A stretch of 64,000 bases of DNA from DATJIG01 sp050260515. GTDB taxonomy: Bacteria; Pseudomonadota; Alphaproteobacteria; SMXQ01. This document shows positions 16,228 to 25,308 of the stretch, piece by piece. The notes beneath the pieces were generated by a model that ran no database searches, was not told the DNA's origin, and saw only the letters and a program-made list of their open reading frames with translations. Position 1 is the stretch's first letter. Each line of letters opens with the position of its first letter. The translations under genes were made by a program, and so were the position numbers. The stretch spans positions 62,001-126,000 of the forward strand of contig JBLNCI010000007.1 in assembly GCA_050260515.1 (NCBI GenBank), in the 5' to 3' direction.

Positions 16228-16832
16228 CCCGTCTCCGCCACTGCCCAGCGCACCAGCGCCTCGGCCGCTCGGGAATCCCACTCCGCGGCGCCCTTGAGCA
16301 CGCCGACGATCCGGCCCTCGCGGTCCAGCAGGATGCTGACCGGAAGCTCGATCGACGACGTGCCGAGTGCGCTGCGAAACGCGAACGGCGCCCGCGACTG
16401 CGGATCGAGCCAGATCCTGAGGTGCTCGATCCCGTTGTCGCGGAACCATGGCTCGACGGCGGCGCGGCCGGGGCGGTCGATCGACACCGCGACGACGGCG
16501 AAGTCGTCGCCGCCGAGGCGGCCCGCGAGACGGTCGAGCGACGGCATCTCCTTGAGGCACGGGACGCACCACGTCGCCCAGAAGTTCAGCAGCACGACGC
16601 GGCCGCGGAAATCCGCGATGCTGACGTCCTTGCCGTCGGCGTCCTGGAACGTCGCGGGCGGCGCTGGCAGGCGGGGATTCGACAAGCTAAAGTGCGCCAC
16701 CGTTCCGGCCAGCGGCGGCGCGCCGCCTGGATTCCCGGAAGGTCGAGTCAACACAGCCGTCAATGCGCCCGCGAAGGCGATGGCCGCAATGGCCGCGACG
16801 GCGATCAAAGGGCTGGGAAACCGGCGAGCCAT
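16224..16832 (-). CDS. TlpA/ResA-family thioredoxin
   Basis: A membrane-anchored periplasmic thiol:disulfide oxidoreductase, 202 residues. An N-terminal hydrophobic anchor (about 8-28) is followed by a thioredoxin fold with active site WCVPC (Cys89, Cys92) inside LLNFWATWCVPC, and cis-proline in the IELPVSILLD segment. TlpA/ResA proteins reduce apocytochromes or copper-site proteins; which applies here is not evident. The chosen start at 16832 gives a clean anchor. Its start codon overlaps that of argH on the opposite strand (CCATGG), so any promoter must lie inside argH. Confidence 0.88.
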   Translation of the reverse strand: MARRFPSPLIAVAAIAAIAFAGALTAVLTRPSGNPGGAPPLAGTVAHFSLSNPRLPAPPATFQDADGKDVSIADFRGRVVLLNFWATWCVPCLKEMPSLDRLAGRLGGDDFAVVAVSIDRPGRAAVEPWFRDNGIEHLRIWLDPQSRAPFAFRSALGTSSIELPVSILLDREGRIVGVLKGAAEWDSRAAEALVRWAVAETG

Positions 16833-18279
16833 GGCTACCCGGAAAGCGACAGGAACGACGAAGAAGACCCGCGGAGGCGCGAAAAAGCAAGCGCAGCGCG
16901 CCAATCCGCTGTGGGGCGGGCGCTTCACCGCGGCGCCGTCGGCGGTGATGGAGCGCATCAACGCCTCGATCGGCTTCGACAGGAAGCTCTACGCCCAGGA
17001 CATCCGCGCGAGCCAGGCCCACGCGCTGATGCTCGCGCGCAAGGGCATCATCGCGCGCAGCGACGCCGCGCGCATCCGCAAGGGTCTCGACGCGATCCGC
17101 CGCGACATCGACGCCGGGCGGTTCCCGTTCTCGACCGCGCTCGAGGACATCCATATGAACGTCGAGGCGCGGCTGACGTCGCGCATCGGTGACGCCGGCC
17201 GGCGGCTCCACACCGCGCGGTCGCGCAACGACCAGGTCGCGACCGACTTCCGCCTGTGGGTGCGCGACGCGCTCGATTCCATCGGGCGCGCGATGACGGC
17301 GCTGCAAGGCGCGCTGCTCGCCAAGGCCGAGCGCCACGCCGATACCATCATGCCCGGCTTCACCCACCTCCAGAACGCGCAGCCGGTAACGTTCGGGCAT
17401 CATCTCCTCGCCTACGTCGAGATGGTGGGCCGCGACCGCTCGCGCGCGGCCGACGCGCGACGCCGGCTGAACGAGAGTCCCCTCGGCGCCGCGGCGCTCG
17501 CCGGTACGCCGTACCCGATCGACCGCCGCATCACCGCGCGCGAGCTCGGCTTCGACCGGCCGATGGCGAACTCCATGGATGCCGTGTCGGACCGCGACTT
17601 CGCGCTCGAGTTCCTGTCGCTCGCCGCGATCGCCGCCGTGCACCTGTCGCGGCTCGCCGAGGAGCTGGTGATCTGGGCATCGCCGCAGTTCGGCTTCGTG
17701 AAGCTCTCCGACGCCTTCACCACCGGCTCGTCGATCATGCCGCAGAAGCGCAATCCCGACGCCGCCGAGCTGATCCGCGCCAAGGCCGGACGGGTGATCG
17801 GCGCGCTCGTCACGCTGCTCGTCGTCATGAAGGGCCTGCCGCTCGCCTACTCGAAGGACATGCAGGAGGACAAGGAGCCGGTGTTCGACGCCGCCGAGAC
17901 CCTGCTGCTCGCGCTGCACGCGATGACCGGCATGGTCGCCGACCTCAAGGCCGACGCGAAGCGGATGGCCGCGGCCGCGGAGATCGGCCACACGACGGCG
18001 ACGGATCTTGCTGACTGGCTGGTGCGCAACGCCGGGCTCACGTTCCGCGCCGCGCACCACGTCGCCGGCCGCCTCGTGCGCCTCGCCGAAGACAAGGGCG
18101 TGCGCCTGCGCGACCTGTCGCTCGCCGAGATGCGGGCGGTCGAGCCGAAGCTCACCCGCGCGGTGTATCGCGTGCTCGACGTCGCCGCATCGGCGGCGAG
18201 CCGCCGCTCGGAAGGCGGCACCGCGCCGGAGCGGGTGCGCGCCGCGATCGGCGACGCGCGCCGCCGGTTCGGGCTATGA
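16831..18279 (+). CDS. argH: argininosuccinate lyase
   Basis: Last step of arginine synthesis: argininosuccinate to arginine plus fumarate. The 482-residue product has LWGGRF near residue 27, the ARSRNDQVATDF motif, the TxxMPGFTHLQNAQP region and the superfamily signature GSSIMPQKRNPD with the catalytic loop serine. The first 23 residues are a Lys/Arg/Thr-rich tail not found in typical ArgH. The start at 16831 overlaps the divergent thioredoxin start; several in-frame ATGs further upstream exist. The stop overlaps lptM (ATGA). Confidence 0.94.
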   Translation: MATRKATGTTKKTRGGAKKQAQRANPLWGGRFTAAPSAVMERINASIGFDRKLYAQDIRASQAHALMLARKGIIARSDAARIRKGLDAIRRDIDAGRFPFSTALEDIHMNVEARLTSRIGDAGRRLHTARSRNDQVATDFRLWVRDALDSIGRAMTALQGALLAKAERHADTIMPGFTHLQNAQPVTFGHHLLAYVEMVGRDRSRAADARRRLNESPLGAAALAGTPYPIDRRITARELGFDRPMANSMDAVSDRDFALEFLSLAAIAAVHLSRLAEELVIWASPQFGFVKLSDAFTTGSSIMPQKRNPDAAELIRAKAGRVIGALVTLLVVMKGLPLAYSKDMQEDKEPVFDAAETLLLALHAMTGMVADLKADAKRMAAAAEIGHTTATDLADWLVRNAGLTFRAAHHVAGRLVRLAEDKGVRLRDLSLAEMRAVEPKLTRAVYRVLDVAASAASRRSEGGTAPERVRAAIGDARRRFGL

Positions 18280-18545
18280 TCCGCCGCATGCTTCGTCCCT
18301 CCGTGCTCGTCATTCTCGTCGCGATCGCGGCGACGGGCCTCGCCGGCTGCGGCAAGAAGGGCTCGCCCCGTCCGCCGGGCGCGAGCGACTTCCCGCGCGC
18401 GTATCCGAACCCGGCGAAGTATCCGAATCCGGGCGCTCCGGTCGGCTCGTCGCAGCGCACGGGCGCGCCCGAGCAGCAGCCGTCGACGACGATCGAGCAG
18501 AACGAGGACGATCTCGGCTTCAATCCGGGGCGGATGACTCGATGA
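18276..18545 (+). CDS. lptM: LPS translocon maturation lipoprotein LptM-like
   Basis: An 89-residue lipoprotein with signal peptide and lipobox LAGC (Cys25), directly followed by GKKGSP, the short conserved segment of the LptM/YifL family. LptM binds the LptD/LptE translocon in enterobacteria and helps its disulfide maturation. The rest is Pro/Asn-rich and poorly conserved. It overlaps argH and lysA by four bases each, the usual argH-lptM-lysA order in alphaproteobacteria. The name rests on the lipobox segment and context. Confidence 0.75.
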   Translation: MIRRMLRPSVLVILVAIAATGLAGCGKKGSPRPPGASDFPRAYPNPAKYPNPGAPVGSSQRTGAPEQQPSTTIEQNEDDLGFNPGRMTR

Positions 18546-19834
18546 CGGCGTTCGTGCGCCGCGCCGGCCGGCTGGCCTGCGAAGGCGTCTCCCTCTCAGC
18601 GATCGCCGAAGCGGTCGGCACGCCGGTGTACGTCTACTCGCAGACGGCGATGGAGAGCGCCTACCGCGCGCTGCGCGACGGCTTCCGGACGGCGCGGCCG
18701 CCGCGCGGCTTCGAGATCTGCTACGCGGTGAAGGCCAACCCCAACGTCGCGGTCATCCGCACCTTCGCGCGGCTGGGGGCGGGCGCCGACGTGGTGTCCG
18801 AAGGAGAGCTTCGGCGCGCGCTCGCGGCCGGCGTGCCGCCCGAGCGCATCGTCTTCTCGGGCGTCGGGAAAAGCCGCGAGGAGATCGCGTTCGCGCTGCG
18901 GTCGCGCATCGGCCAGATCAATGTCGAATCGGCGCCGGAGCTCGACGCGATCAACGAGGTCGCGACCCGGCTGCGGCGGACGGCGACGGTGGTGCTGCGC
19001 GTCAATCCCGACGTCGACGCGAAGACCCACGCCAAGATCACCACGGGCCGCGAGGAGAACAAGTTCGGCATCGACTTCCGCGAGGCACAGGCGCTCTACG
19101 ATCGCGCGGCGGCGCTGCCGCGGGTCGATCCGGTCGGCCTCGCCGTGCACATCGGATCGCAGATCACCTCGCTCGGACCGTTCAGCGCCGCCTATCGTCG
19201 CCTCGGCACGCTCGTGGCGAGTCTCCGCGCGCGCGGTCACACGGTCGAGAAGCTCGATCTCGGCGGCGGCCTCGGCATCCGCTACCGCGATGAGGCCCCG
19301 CCGCGTCCGGCCGACTACGCACGGCTGGTCAGCGAGGTTGCGGCGAAGCTCGATGTCCGCGTGGTCGTCGAGCCCGGGCGGTTTCTGGTGGGAAACGCGG
19401 GCGCGCTGGTGACGCGCGTGCTGTACATCAAGGAGGGGCGGCGCCATCGCTTCACCATCACCGATGCGGCGATGAACGACCTCATGCGGCCGGCCTTGTA
19501 CGAGTCGTGGCACGACATCGTGCCGGTCGGGGCTCCCCGGAGACATACATTTGTTACTGATGTCGTCGGACCGGTTTGCGAAACCACGGATATTTTCGCC
19601 CGCGGACGACGTTTGCCTGTGTTAGCATCGGGCGATCTGGTGGCGGTTCTCTCGGCCGGCGCCTACGGCGCGGCCATGGCGTCCGACTACAACAGCCGCC
19701 CGCTGGTGCCCGAGGTCCTGGTGAAGGGCCGGCGTTTCTCCGTCATTCGGCCGCGCCAGACGTTCGAGGCGATGTTGTCCCGCGACAAACAGCCGCCGTG
19801 GTTCAGCCCCTCTCGCTCGCGACAGCGGAGTTGA
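18542..19834 (+). CDS. lysA: diaminopimelate decarboxylase
   Basis: A PLP enzyme making lysine from meso-diaminopimelate, 430 residues. The PLP lysine is Lys64 in CYAVKANPN; the glycine-rich phosphate loop is LDLGGGLGIRY, and the C-terminal active-site motif is GPVCETTDIFARGR. All catalytic stretches are intact and the length is normal. It is coupled to lptM by an ATGA overlap; the next gene starts 35 bases later. Confidence 0.95.
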   Translation: MTAFVRRAGRLACEGVSLSAIAEAVGTPVYVYSQTAMESAYRALRDGFRTARPPRGFEICYAVKANPNVAVIRTFARLGAGADVVSEGELRRALAAGVPPERIVFSGVGKSREEIAFALRSRIGQINVESAPELDAINEVATRLRRTATVVLRVNPDVDAKTHAKITTGREENKFGIDFREAQALYDRAAALPRVDPVGLAVHIGSQITSLGPFSAAYRRLGTLVASLRARGHTVEKLDLGGGLGIRYRDEAPPRPADYARLVSEVAAKLDVRVVVEPGRFLVGNAGALVTRVLYIKEGRRHRFTITDAAMNDLMRPALYESWHDIVPVGAPRRHTFVTDVVGPVCETTDIFARGRRLPVLASGDLVAVLSAGAYGAAMASDYNSRPLVPEVLVKGRRFSVIRPRQTFEAMLSRDKQPPWFSPSRSRQRS

Positions 19835-19869
19835 GCCCATCGGCCTAGGTCGGGGACCAGGACGAGGGC

Positions 19870-22389
19870 ATGAATCCGTCCCCCATCGATCCGCAGCGGG
19901 GCACTCCCGATCCGAGGAATCGGCGCGCGTCGCACGCCTCGCGCTGGCGCGCGGGTGAGCTGCGCGTCGAGCAGACGCTCGCACGCGCGCGCCTCGCGCT
20001 GTTCTGGGAACGTCTGTGGCCGCGGCTCGCTCCGGCGACGGTCGTTGCCGCGCTGTTCGCCGCCGTTGTGTACTTCGACATCCTGCCGGCTCTGCCGATG
20101 TGGCTGCACGTCGCGGTGCTCGCCGCCTTCGCGCTGCTGTTTCTCGGTGCTCTCGCGCGCATGCCGCTCGGCCTGCGCTGGCCGACGTCCGCCGAGGGCC
20201 GACGCCGCGTCGAGGTCGCGAGCGATCTGCGCCACCGCCCGCTCGAGACGCTGACGGAGCCGATCGCCGTCGGTGCCGACGATCCGCAGTCGCGCGCGCT
20301 GTGGGCCGCGCACCAGGCACGCGCCAAGGCGGCCCTTGATGCGCTCAGGGCCGGAATCGCCGCGCCCGGGCTTGCGCGCCGCGACCCCTACGCGATCCGC
20401 TTCGCCGTCCTGCTGCTGTTGGCGATCGGACTATTCGTCGGCGTCGGCGACGGCGAGAAGCGGCTTGCCCGCGCCCTCGATCCCATTACGGAGCTGCTCA
20501 AGCCCGAGCCGGTGCACATCGGCGCGTGGATCACGCCGCCCGGGTATACCGGACTGCCGCCGATCGTACTCGCGTTCGGCGACAGGGACGGAAAGGACGG
20601 CGCGTCCAAGACGCGCGCGCCGGGACCGATCACCGTGCCCGAGGGTTCCGCATTGCTGGTCGAGGTCGACGGCGGCAAGAACGCGCCGACGCTCCGCCTC
20701 GGCAGCGACAAGCAGGCGATGGACACGGTCGGCGAGCGCGCGTTCCGGGTCGAGACGCTGATCGGCTCAGGCAACTCGATCGTCGTCGAGCGCCGCGGCT
20801 CGAAGCTCGCGGAATGGCCGATCAACGTCGTCACCGACCAGGAGCCGACGGTCGCCTTCGTCGAACCGCCGGCGCCCAACGAGCGCGGTCAGATCAAGCT
20901 GTCGCTCGAGGCGGAGGACGATTACGGCATCGCCTCGCTCGTCGCCTACGTGCGCTTCGCCGAGCGCGGGATCGACGACCCGCCGATGGAGATTCAGCTC
21001 CCCTTGCCCGGCGATCGCACCCGCTTCAAGCAGACGACGTTCCAGGATCTGAGCTCAAGCCCGTGGGCCGGCCTCGACGTGACGATCCAGGTGATGGCGC
21101 GCGACGCCGTCGACCAGGTCGGCGTGACCGAGGCGGTGACGCTGACGCTGCCCGAGCGCGCGTTCCGCAACCCGCTGGCGCGCGCGCTCGTCGCCCTGCG
21201 CAAGGAGCTGGTGCGCAACCCCGCCGCCCGCGTGCCGGCGCGCAACGCGCTCGATGGCCTGCTGCGCACGCCCGAGCGGTTGCCGGACGATTCGGTCGTG
21301 CGGCTCGCGCTGAGCGCCGCGGCCGGGCGGCTCCGCTACGACGACACGCGCCGCGGGGTGCTCGCGGTCGCGCAGATCCTGTGGGAGACGGCGCTCCGGC
21401 TCGAGGACGGCGCGATCGCCGCGGCGCAGCGCGAGCTGACCGCGAAGCAGCGCGAGCTGATGGACCGCCTCAACGACAAGGTCGGCGACGCCGAGATCGA
21501 CAAGTTGTTCGACGAGGTCCGCGATGCGCTCGCCAAGGCGCTCGAGGAAGCGATGAAGAACATGGCCAACATGCCGCCGTGGGACATGCCGCTTCCGCCC
21601 GACGCCCAGGTGATGAGCGCCGACGATCTATTCCGGCAGCTCGAGGAGGCGCGCGATCTCGCCAAGAGCGGCGCGCGCGACGCCGCGCGCGAGCGGCTCC
21701 AGCAGATGCTGTCGATGCTGGATGCGCTGCGCAACGGCGGGCTTGCCCAGATGTCGCCCGAGCAGATGCAGCAGATGCGTGAGTCGAGCGAGATGTCCAA
21801 GAAGCTCAACGATCTGGCGCAGCGCCAGAAGCAGCTCATGGACCAGACCTTCCAGCAGTCGCAGCGCGGTCAGCGCGGCCGGAACGGCGCCCCCCAGGAC
21901 CAGAGCGGGACCGCCGAGCAGCAAGACCAGATCCGCCGCGAACTCGACGAGCTGATGCAGCGGCTCGGCGAGATGATGGGCCAGGTGCCCGACAATCTCG
22001 GCAGCGCCGAGAAGGCGATGCGCGAATCCGCCGAGGCTCTCGGGCAGGGCAATCCCGGCGCCGCGCTCGACCCGCAGGGCCGCGCGCTGCAGGCTCTGCA
22101 GCAGGGCGCCGGTCAGATGGCGCAGATGATGGCCCAGGCCATGGGACTGCGCGGCTTCATGCCGGGCGGCACCCAGACGCCGCGCGCCGGCGACGGCCGC
22201 AACACCGATCCGTTCGGACGGCCGATGCCGGCGGTCGGATCGTCGAACGGCGACGAGGTGAAGATCCCCGACGCCTCCGAGCGCGCGCGGGCGCGCGAGA
22301 TCCTCGACGAGCTGCGCCGGCGCAGCTCGGAGCCCGATCGCCCGCGCATCGAGCACGACTACATCGAGAGACTTCTGCGCCGCTTCTGA
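19870..22389 (+). CDS. TIGR02302/DUF4175 membrane protein
   Basis: A large protein of 839 residues, conserved in alphaproteobacteria as DUF4175 (TIGR02302). Three hydrophobic helices at about 50-70, 72-95 and 172-192 anchor it. A large domain follows (about 205-470) and then a long charged helical region (about 520-730) rich in Gln/Met with MxQMM-like repeats, suggesting coiled-coil or disordered structure. The C-terminus returns to conserved charged residues (REILDELRRRSSEP). The function is unknown; it often sits beside lysA and response-regulator genes. Confidence 0.85.
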   Translation: MNPSPIDPQRGTPDPRNRRASHASRWRAGELRVEQTLARARLALFWERLWPRLAPATVVAALFAAVVYFDILPALPMWLHVAVLAAFALLFLGALARMPLGLRWPTSAEGRRRVEVASDLRHRPLETLTEPIAVGADDPQSRALWAAHQARAKAALDALRAGIAAPGLARRDPYAIRFAVLLLLAIGLFVGVGDGEKRLARALDPITELLKPEPVHIGAWITPPGYTGLPPIVLAFGDRDGKDGASKTRAPGPITVPEGSALLVEVDGGKNAPTLRLGSDKQAMDTVGERAFRVETLIGSGNSIVVERRGSKLAEWPINVVTDQEPTVAFVEPPAPNERGQIKLSLEAEDDYGIASLVAYVRFAERGIDDPPMEIQLPLPGDRTRFKQTTFQDLSSSPWAGLDVTIQVMARDAVDQVGVTEAVTLTLPERAFRNPLARALVALRKELVRNPAARVPARNALDGLLRTPERLPDDSVVRLALSAAAGRLRYDDTRRGVLAVAQILWETALRLEDGAIAAAQRELTAKQRELMDRLNDKVGDAEIDKLFDEVRDALAKALEEAMKNMANMPPWDMPLPPDAQVMSADDLFRQLEEARDLAKSGARDAARERLQQMLSMLDALRNGGLAQMSPEQMQQMRESSEMSKKLNDLAQRQKQLMDQTFQQSQRGQRGRNGAPQDQSGTAEQQDQIRRELDELMQRLGEMMGQVPDNLGSAEKAMRESAEALGQGNPGAALDPQGRALQALQQGAGQMAQMMAQAMGLRGFMPGGTQTPRAGDGRNTDPFGRPMPAVGSSNGDEVKIPDASERARAREILDELRRRSSEPDRPRIEHDYIERLLRRF

Positions 22390-22396
22390 TCGGCCG

Positions 22397-22768
22397 CTAG
22401 GGCTTCGGCGCGGCGAGCGACTCGTCCACGACCCGGATCAGTTCCTGGAGCGTGAACGGCTTCGGGATCACCCGCTGGATCAGGACGTCGAGATTGTGGG
22501 CGCGCTGCCGCTCGGCGGCATAGCCCGACATCAGCAGCACACGCAACCCGGGATAGTCCTTCGCCACCTTGAGCGCGAGGGCGATGCCGTCCATCCCCGG
22601 CATGACGATGTCGGTCAGCAGCAGCTCGAACGCGTCGTTCGTCTCCAGCGCGTGCAGCGCCTGCAGGCCGTCCTCGACGACCACGACCTCGTGGCCGTGG
22701 TGGGCGAGCGCCCGGCGGACGAATTCCGCCACCGCCCGATCGTCGTCGGCCACCAGGATGCGTGCCAT
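22397..22768 (-). CDS. cpdR: single-domain response regulator, CpdR-like
   Basis: A stand-alone receiver domain of 123 residues. The phosphoacceptor is Asp53 in LLTDIVMPGMDG, with acidic pocket DDD at 8-10 and the conserved KPF near the end. CpdR in Caulobacter controls ClpXP localisation and proteolysis of CtrA and other cell-cycle factors. The assignment rests on overall resemblance and on the C-terminal KPFTLQELIRVVDE region. It is convergent with the DUF4175 gene and follows the zinc-ribbon gene by 14 bases on the same strand. Confidence 0.72.
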   Translation of the reverse strand: MARILVADDDRAVAEFVRRALAHHGHEVVVVEDGLQALHALETNDAFELLLTDIVMPGMDGIALALKVAKDYPGLRVLLMSGYAAERQRAHNLDVLIQRVIPKPFTLQELIRVVDESLAAPKP

Positions 22769-22782
22769 CGTTCGCTCCGCCC

Positions 22783-23445
22783 TCAGGTGCCGTCGGCGAA
22801 TCGCAGCTTGATGTCGGTCGCCTCTTCCGCCGGCTCGTCGGTGCGAGTGACGAAACGGGCCGACTCGCCCGGCAGCAGCCGCGACTGGGTCGCCTCGAAC
22901 GTCCAGTGCGTCAGCTCATGGTCGTCGGAGGTGAGCGCGGCGCGGAGCGGCGGCACCTGACGATCGCGATTGGAGACGTTCACCACCTCGCCCTCGATCA
23001 CCACGACCTCGCGGTCGGATTCGAGACGGCGCGCGGTGGTCACGTTGCGGAACTCGAGGCCGCTGCCGGGCGGCTCGGCGGCGAGGCCGACCGCGGCGTA
23101 GAGACGCCCCGCCGGAGGCCACGCGGTGACGATCGCGTCGCGCGCCACCACCGCCGCGCCGACCAGCAACAGAAGGGCGAGCGCCAGCGCCGACCATGCG
23201 ATGGCGGCGCCCGGCTGACGCGCGCGGCGCGGGAAACCCGGGAGATTCGCGCTCGAGTCGCGCGCGCCGCGACCAAGCGGCGCCGCCGGCGGCGGCTCCG
23301 GCTCGATCATCTGCGGAAAGTCGATCGGCGGCCGCTGGTGCCATTGGTGGCCGCAGTTGGCGCACCGCACCGTGCGGCCCTCGGGACCGAGAAGCGCAGG
23401 ATCCACGACGTAACGCGTGGAGCAAGCCGAGCAGGAGAGAATCAT
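22783..23445 (-). CDS. zinc-ribbon DUF3426 membrane protein
   Basis: 220 residues. The N-terminal MJ0042-type zinc ribbon has two cysteine pairs, CSAC (Cys5, Cys8) and CANC (Cys28, Cys31). A Pro/Arg linker and one transmembrane helix (about 84-106) follow, then an extracytoplasmic DUF3426 domain (about 120-218). The topology suggests a cytoplasmic metal-bound sensor joined to a periplasmic domain. It is divergent from ftsE, as is common in alphaproteobacteria. The function is unknown. Confidence 0.85.
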   Translation of the reverse strand: MILSCSACSTRYVVDPALLGPEGRTVRCANCGHQWHQRPPIDFPQMIEPEPPPAAPLGRGARDSSANLPGFPRRARQPGAAIAWSALALALLLLVGAAVVARDAIVTAWPPAGRLYAAVGLAAEPPGSGLEFRNVTTARRLESDREVVVIEGEVVNVSNRDRQVPPLRAALTSDDHELTHWTFEATQSRLLPGESARFVTRTDEPAEEATDIKLRFADGT

Positions 23446-23623
23446 TCAGCGGGCCCGTGGGCGCGGCAAAGGCCGGGTGTTGTCGTTATAGGGGCCGCGT
23501 CCGACACTGGCAAGCGCGGGGCTAGCCGTGGCCGATGCGTAGAGCGCCACGTCGGAGCGCGCGGCGGCTTGCCTTTACGCGCCGCGTCGCTTGTGCGATT
23601 TTTGGCCGCGATTCGCCGCCGCG

Positions 23624-23646
23624 TTTCACGGATTCCTTTCACGGAT
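23624..23646. repeat. tandem 10-bp repeat upstream of ftsE
   Basis: TTTCACGGAT occurs at 23624-23633 and again at 23637-23646, 13 bases apart, ending 16 bases before the ftsE start. It could be a protein-binding site or a promoter duplication; there is no direct evidence either way. Confidence 0.4.
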
Positions 23647-23662
23647 AGTTTACCGCACACAC

Positions 23663-24397
23663 ATGCGCGAAAGCGTCGTCCGGTTCGAGAACGTCGGCAT
23701 GCGGTACGGCCTCGGCACCGAGGTTCTCCATGACGTGGGCTTCGAGCTCGCGCCCGGCTCGTTTCACTTCCTCACCGGGCCGAGCGGCGCGGGCAAGTCG
23801 TCGCTCCTGCGCCTCGTCTATCTCGCCCATCGCCCGTCGCGCGGGCTGATCCACATCTTCGGCCACGACATCGCGACGGCGCCGCGCGACCGCCTGCCGC
23901 CGCTGCGCCGCCGCATCGGCGTCGTGTTCCAGGAGTTCCGGCTGCTCGATTCGCTGACCGTGCTCGAAAACGTCGCGCTGCCGCTGCGCATCGCCGGCGC
24001 CGATCCCGACGAGACCGAGAAGCACGCGCGCGAGCTTCTCGAGTGGGTCGGCCTCGGCGCGTTCGTCCGCGCCAAGCCGTCGACGCTGTCCGGCGGACAG
24101 AAGCAGCGCGTCGCCATCGCCCGCGCGGTCATCAACCGCCCGAGCCTGCTCGTCGCCGACGAGCCGACCGGCAACGTCGACGACGAGATCGCGGTGCGCC
24201 TCCTCTACCTGTTCGAGGAGCTGAACCGGCTCGGCACGACGATCCTGATCGCGACCCACAACGATTCGCTGGTCGCGCGCTTCAACCATCCCGAGCTGCA
24301 CCTCGCCGGTGGCGAGCTGGTGACTCCGCCGCCGCGTCAGCATCACCCCGGCGCGCGCGAGGCGCCGGCCGCCTTCCCGGTGCGGGAGACGCCATGA
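23663..24397 (+). CDS. ftsE: cell-division ATP-binding protein FtsE
   Basis: ATPase of the FtsEX complex, which regulates periplasmic peptidoglycan hydrolases at the division septum. 244 residues with Walker A GPSGAGKSS, signature LSGGQKQR, Walker B LLVADEPTGNVD and the H-loop histidine in ATHND. The gene overlaps ftsX by four bases. The C-terminal 25 residues are Pro/Ala-rich and less conserved. The ribosome site before the ATG is weak. Confidence 0.95.
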   Translation: MRESVVRFENVGMRYGLGTEVLHDVGFELAPGSFHFLTGPSGAGKSSLLRLVYLAHRPSRGLIHIFGHDIATAPRDRLPPLRRRIGVVFQEFRLLDSLTVLENVALPLRIAGADPDETEKHARELLEWVGLGAFVRAKPSTLSGGQKQRVAIARAVINRPSLLVADEPTGNVDDEIAVRLLYLFEELNRLGTTILIATHNDSLVARFNHPELHLAGGELVTPPPRQHHPGAREAPAAFPVRETP

Positions 24398-25308
24398 GGT
24401 TCCGCCCACGCAAGGCCCCACGCCCGCAGCCGCTGCCGTTCGCCGCCGATCCCGGCCGCCGCTTCGTGCCGTGGCTGATCGCGCTCGTGGTGTTCCTCGC
24501 CGCACTCGCGCTCGCCGGGCTGATGGTGTTCGCCGACACCGCAGTGCGATGGGATCGCGGCCTGGTCGGCACGCTGACGGTGCAGGTGCCGGACACCGGC
24601 AGCGCCGACGCGCGCGGGCGCGCGCAGCAGCAGCGCCGCGTCGCCGCCGTCGTCAAGGCGCTGCAGGGCACCCAGGGCGTCGAATCGGTGCGCGCGCTCG
24701 AGACCCGCGAGACCGCCGCGCTGCTCGAGCCGTGGCTCGGCGCGGGCGACTTCGTCGCCTCGCTGCCGCTGCCGACCATCGTCGACGTGCGGCTCCAGGC
24801 GGGGGCGCGCATCAACGTCGCCGGGCTCACCGAGATGCTCGCGTCCGAGGTGCCGGGCACGACGGTCGACGACCACCGCCGCTGGACCGACCGTCTGGTG
24901 ACGATCCTGCGCGCGATCGAGGCGCTGGCCGCGGCGGTCGTCGCGCTCGTCATCCTCGCCGCCGTCGGCATGATCGTGTTCGCGACCCGCAGCGCGCTCG
25001 CGGTCCACGCCGAGACCATCGAGCTCCTGCACATCATGGGCGCGACCGACGGCGTCATCGCATCGTCGTTCGCGCGTCAGGCGCTGCTGCTCGGCCTCAA
25101 GGGCGGCCTGATCGGCCTCGGCGCGGCCATCGCGGCCGGGGGCGGAATCGCCGCCGCGTTCGCGCGGCTTCCCGCCGGGCTGCTGCCGAAGGTCGCGCTG
25201 TCGCCTGTCGAAGGCGTGGTCCTCGTCCTGGTGCCGGTCGCCGTCGCCTCGATCGCCGCGCTCACCGCCCGCCGCACCGTGCTGTCGGCCCTCAAAAGGA
25301 TGCTGTGA
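24394..25308 (+). CDS. ftsX: cell-division protein FtsX
   Basis: Membrane partner of FtsE, 304 residues. It has a basic N-terminus, a first helix (about 27-48), a periplasmic domain (about 50-170) that would contact hydrolase activators, then three further helices in the C-terminal half, as usual for FtsX. It is translationally coupled at both ends: ATGA with ftsE and TGATG with the ydcF-like gene. Confidence 0.92.
   Translation: MRFRPRKAPRPQPLPFAADPGRRFVPWLIALVVFLAALALAGLMVFADTAVRWDRGLVGTLTVQVPDTGSADARGRAQQQRRVAAVVKALQGTQGVESVRALETRETAALLEPWLGAGDFVASLPLPTIVDVRLQAGARINVAGLTEMLASEVPGTTVDDHRRWTDRLVTILRAIEALAAAVVALVILAAVGMIVFATRSALAVHAETIELLHIMGATDGVIASSFARQALLLGLKGGLIGLGAAIAAGGGIAAAFARLPAGLLPKVALSPVEGVVLVLVPVAVASIAALTARRTVLSALKRML

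Noticed and set aside
14191..16572. 793-codon open frame on the minus strand
   Set aside because: It is an antisense shadow of etfB, etfA and hbd, which are clearly real; the product is low-complexity and Arg/Asp-rich without domains. The same holds for the 736-codon frame opposite nrdJ (34720-36930).
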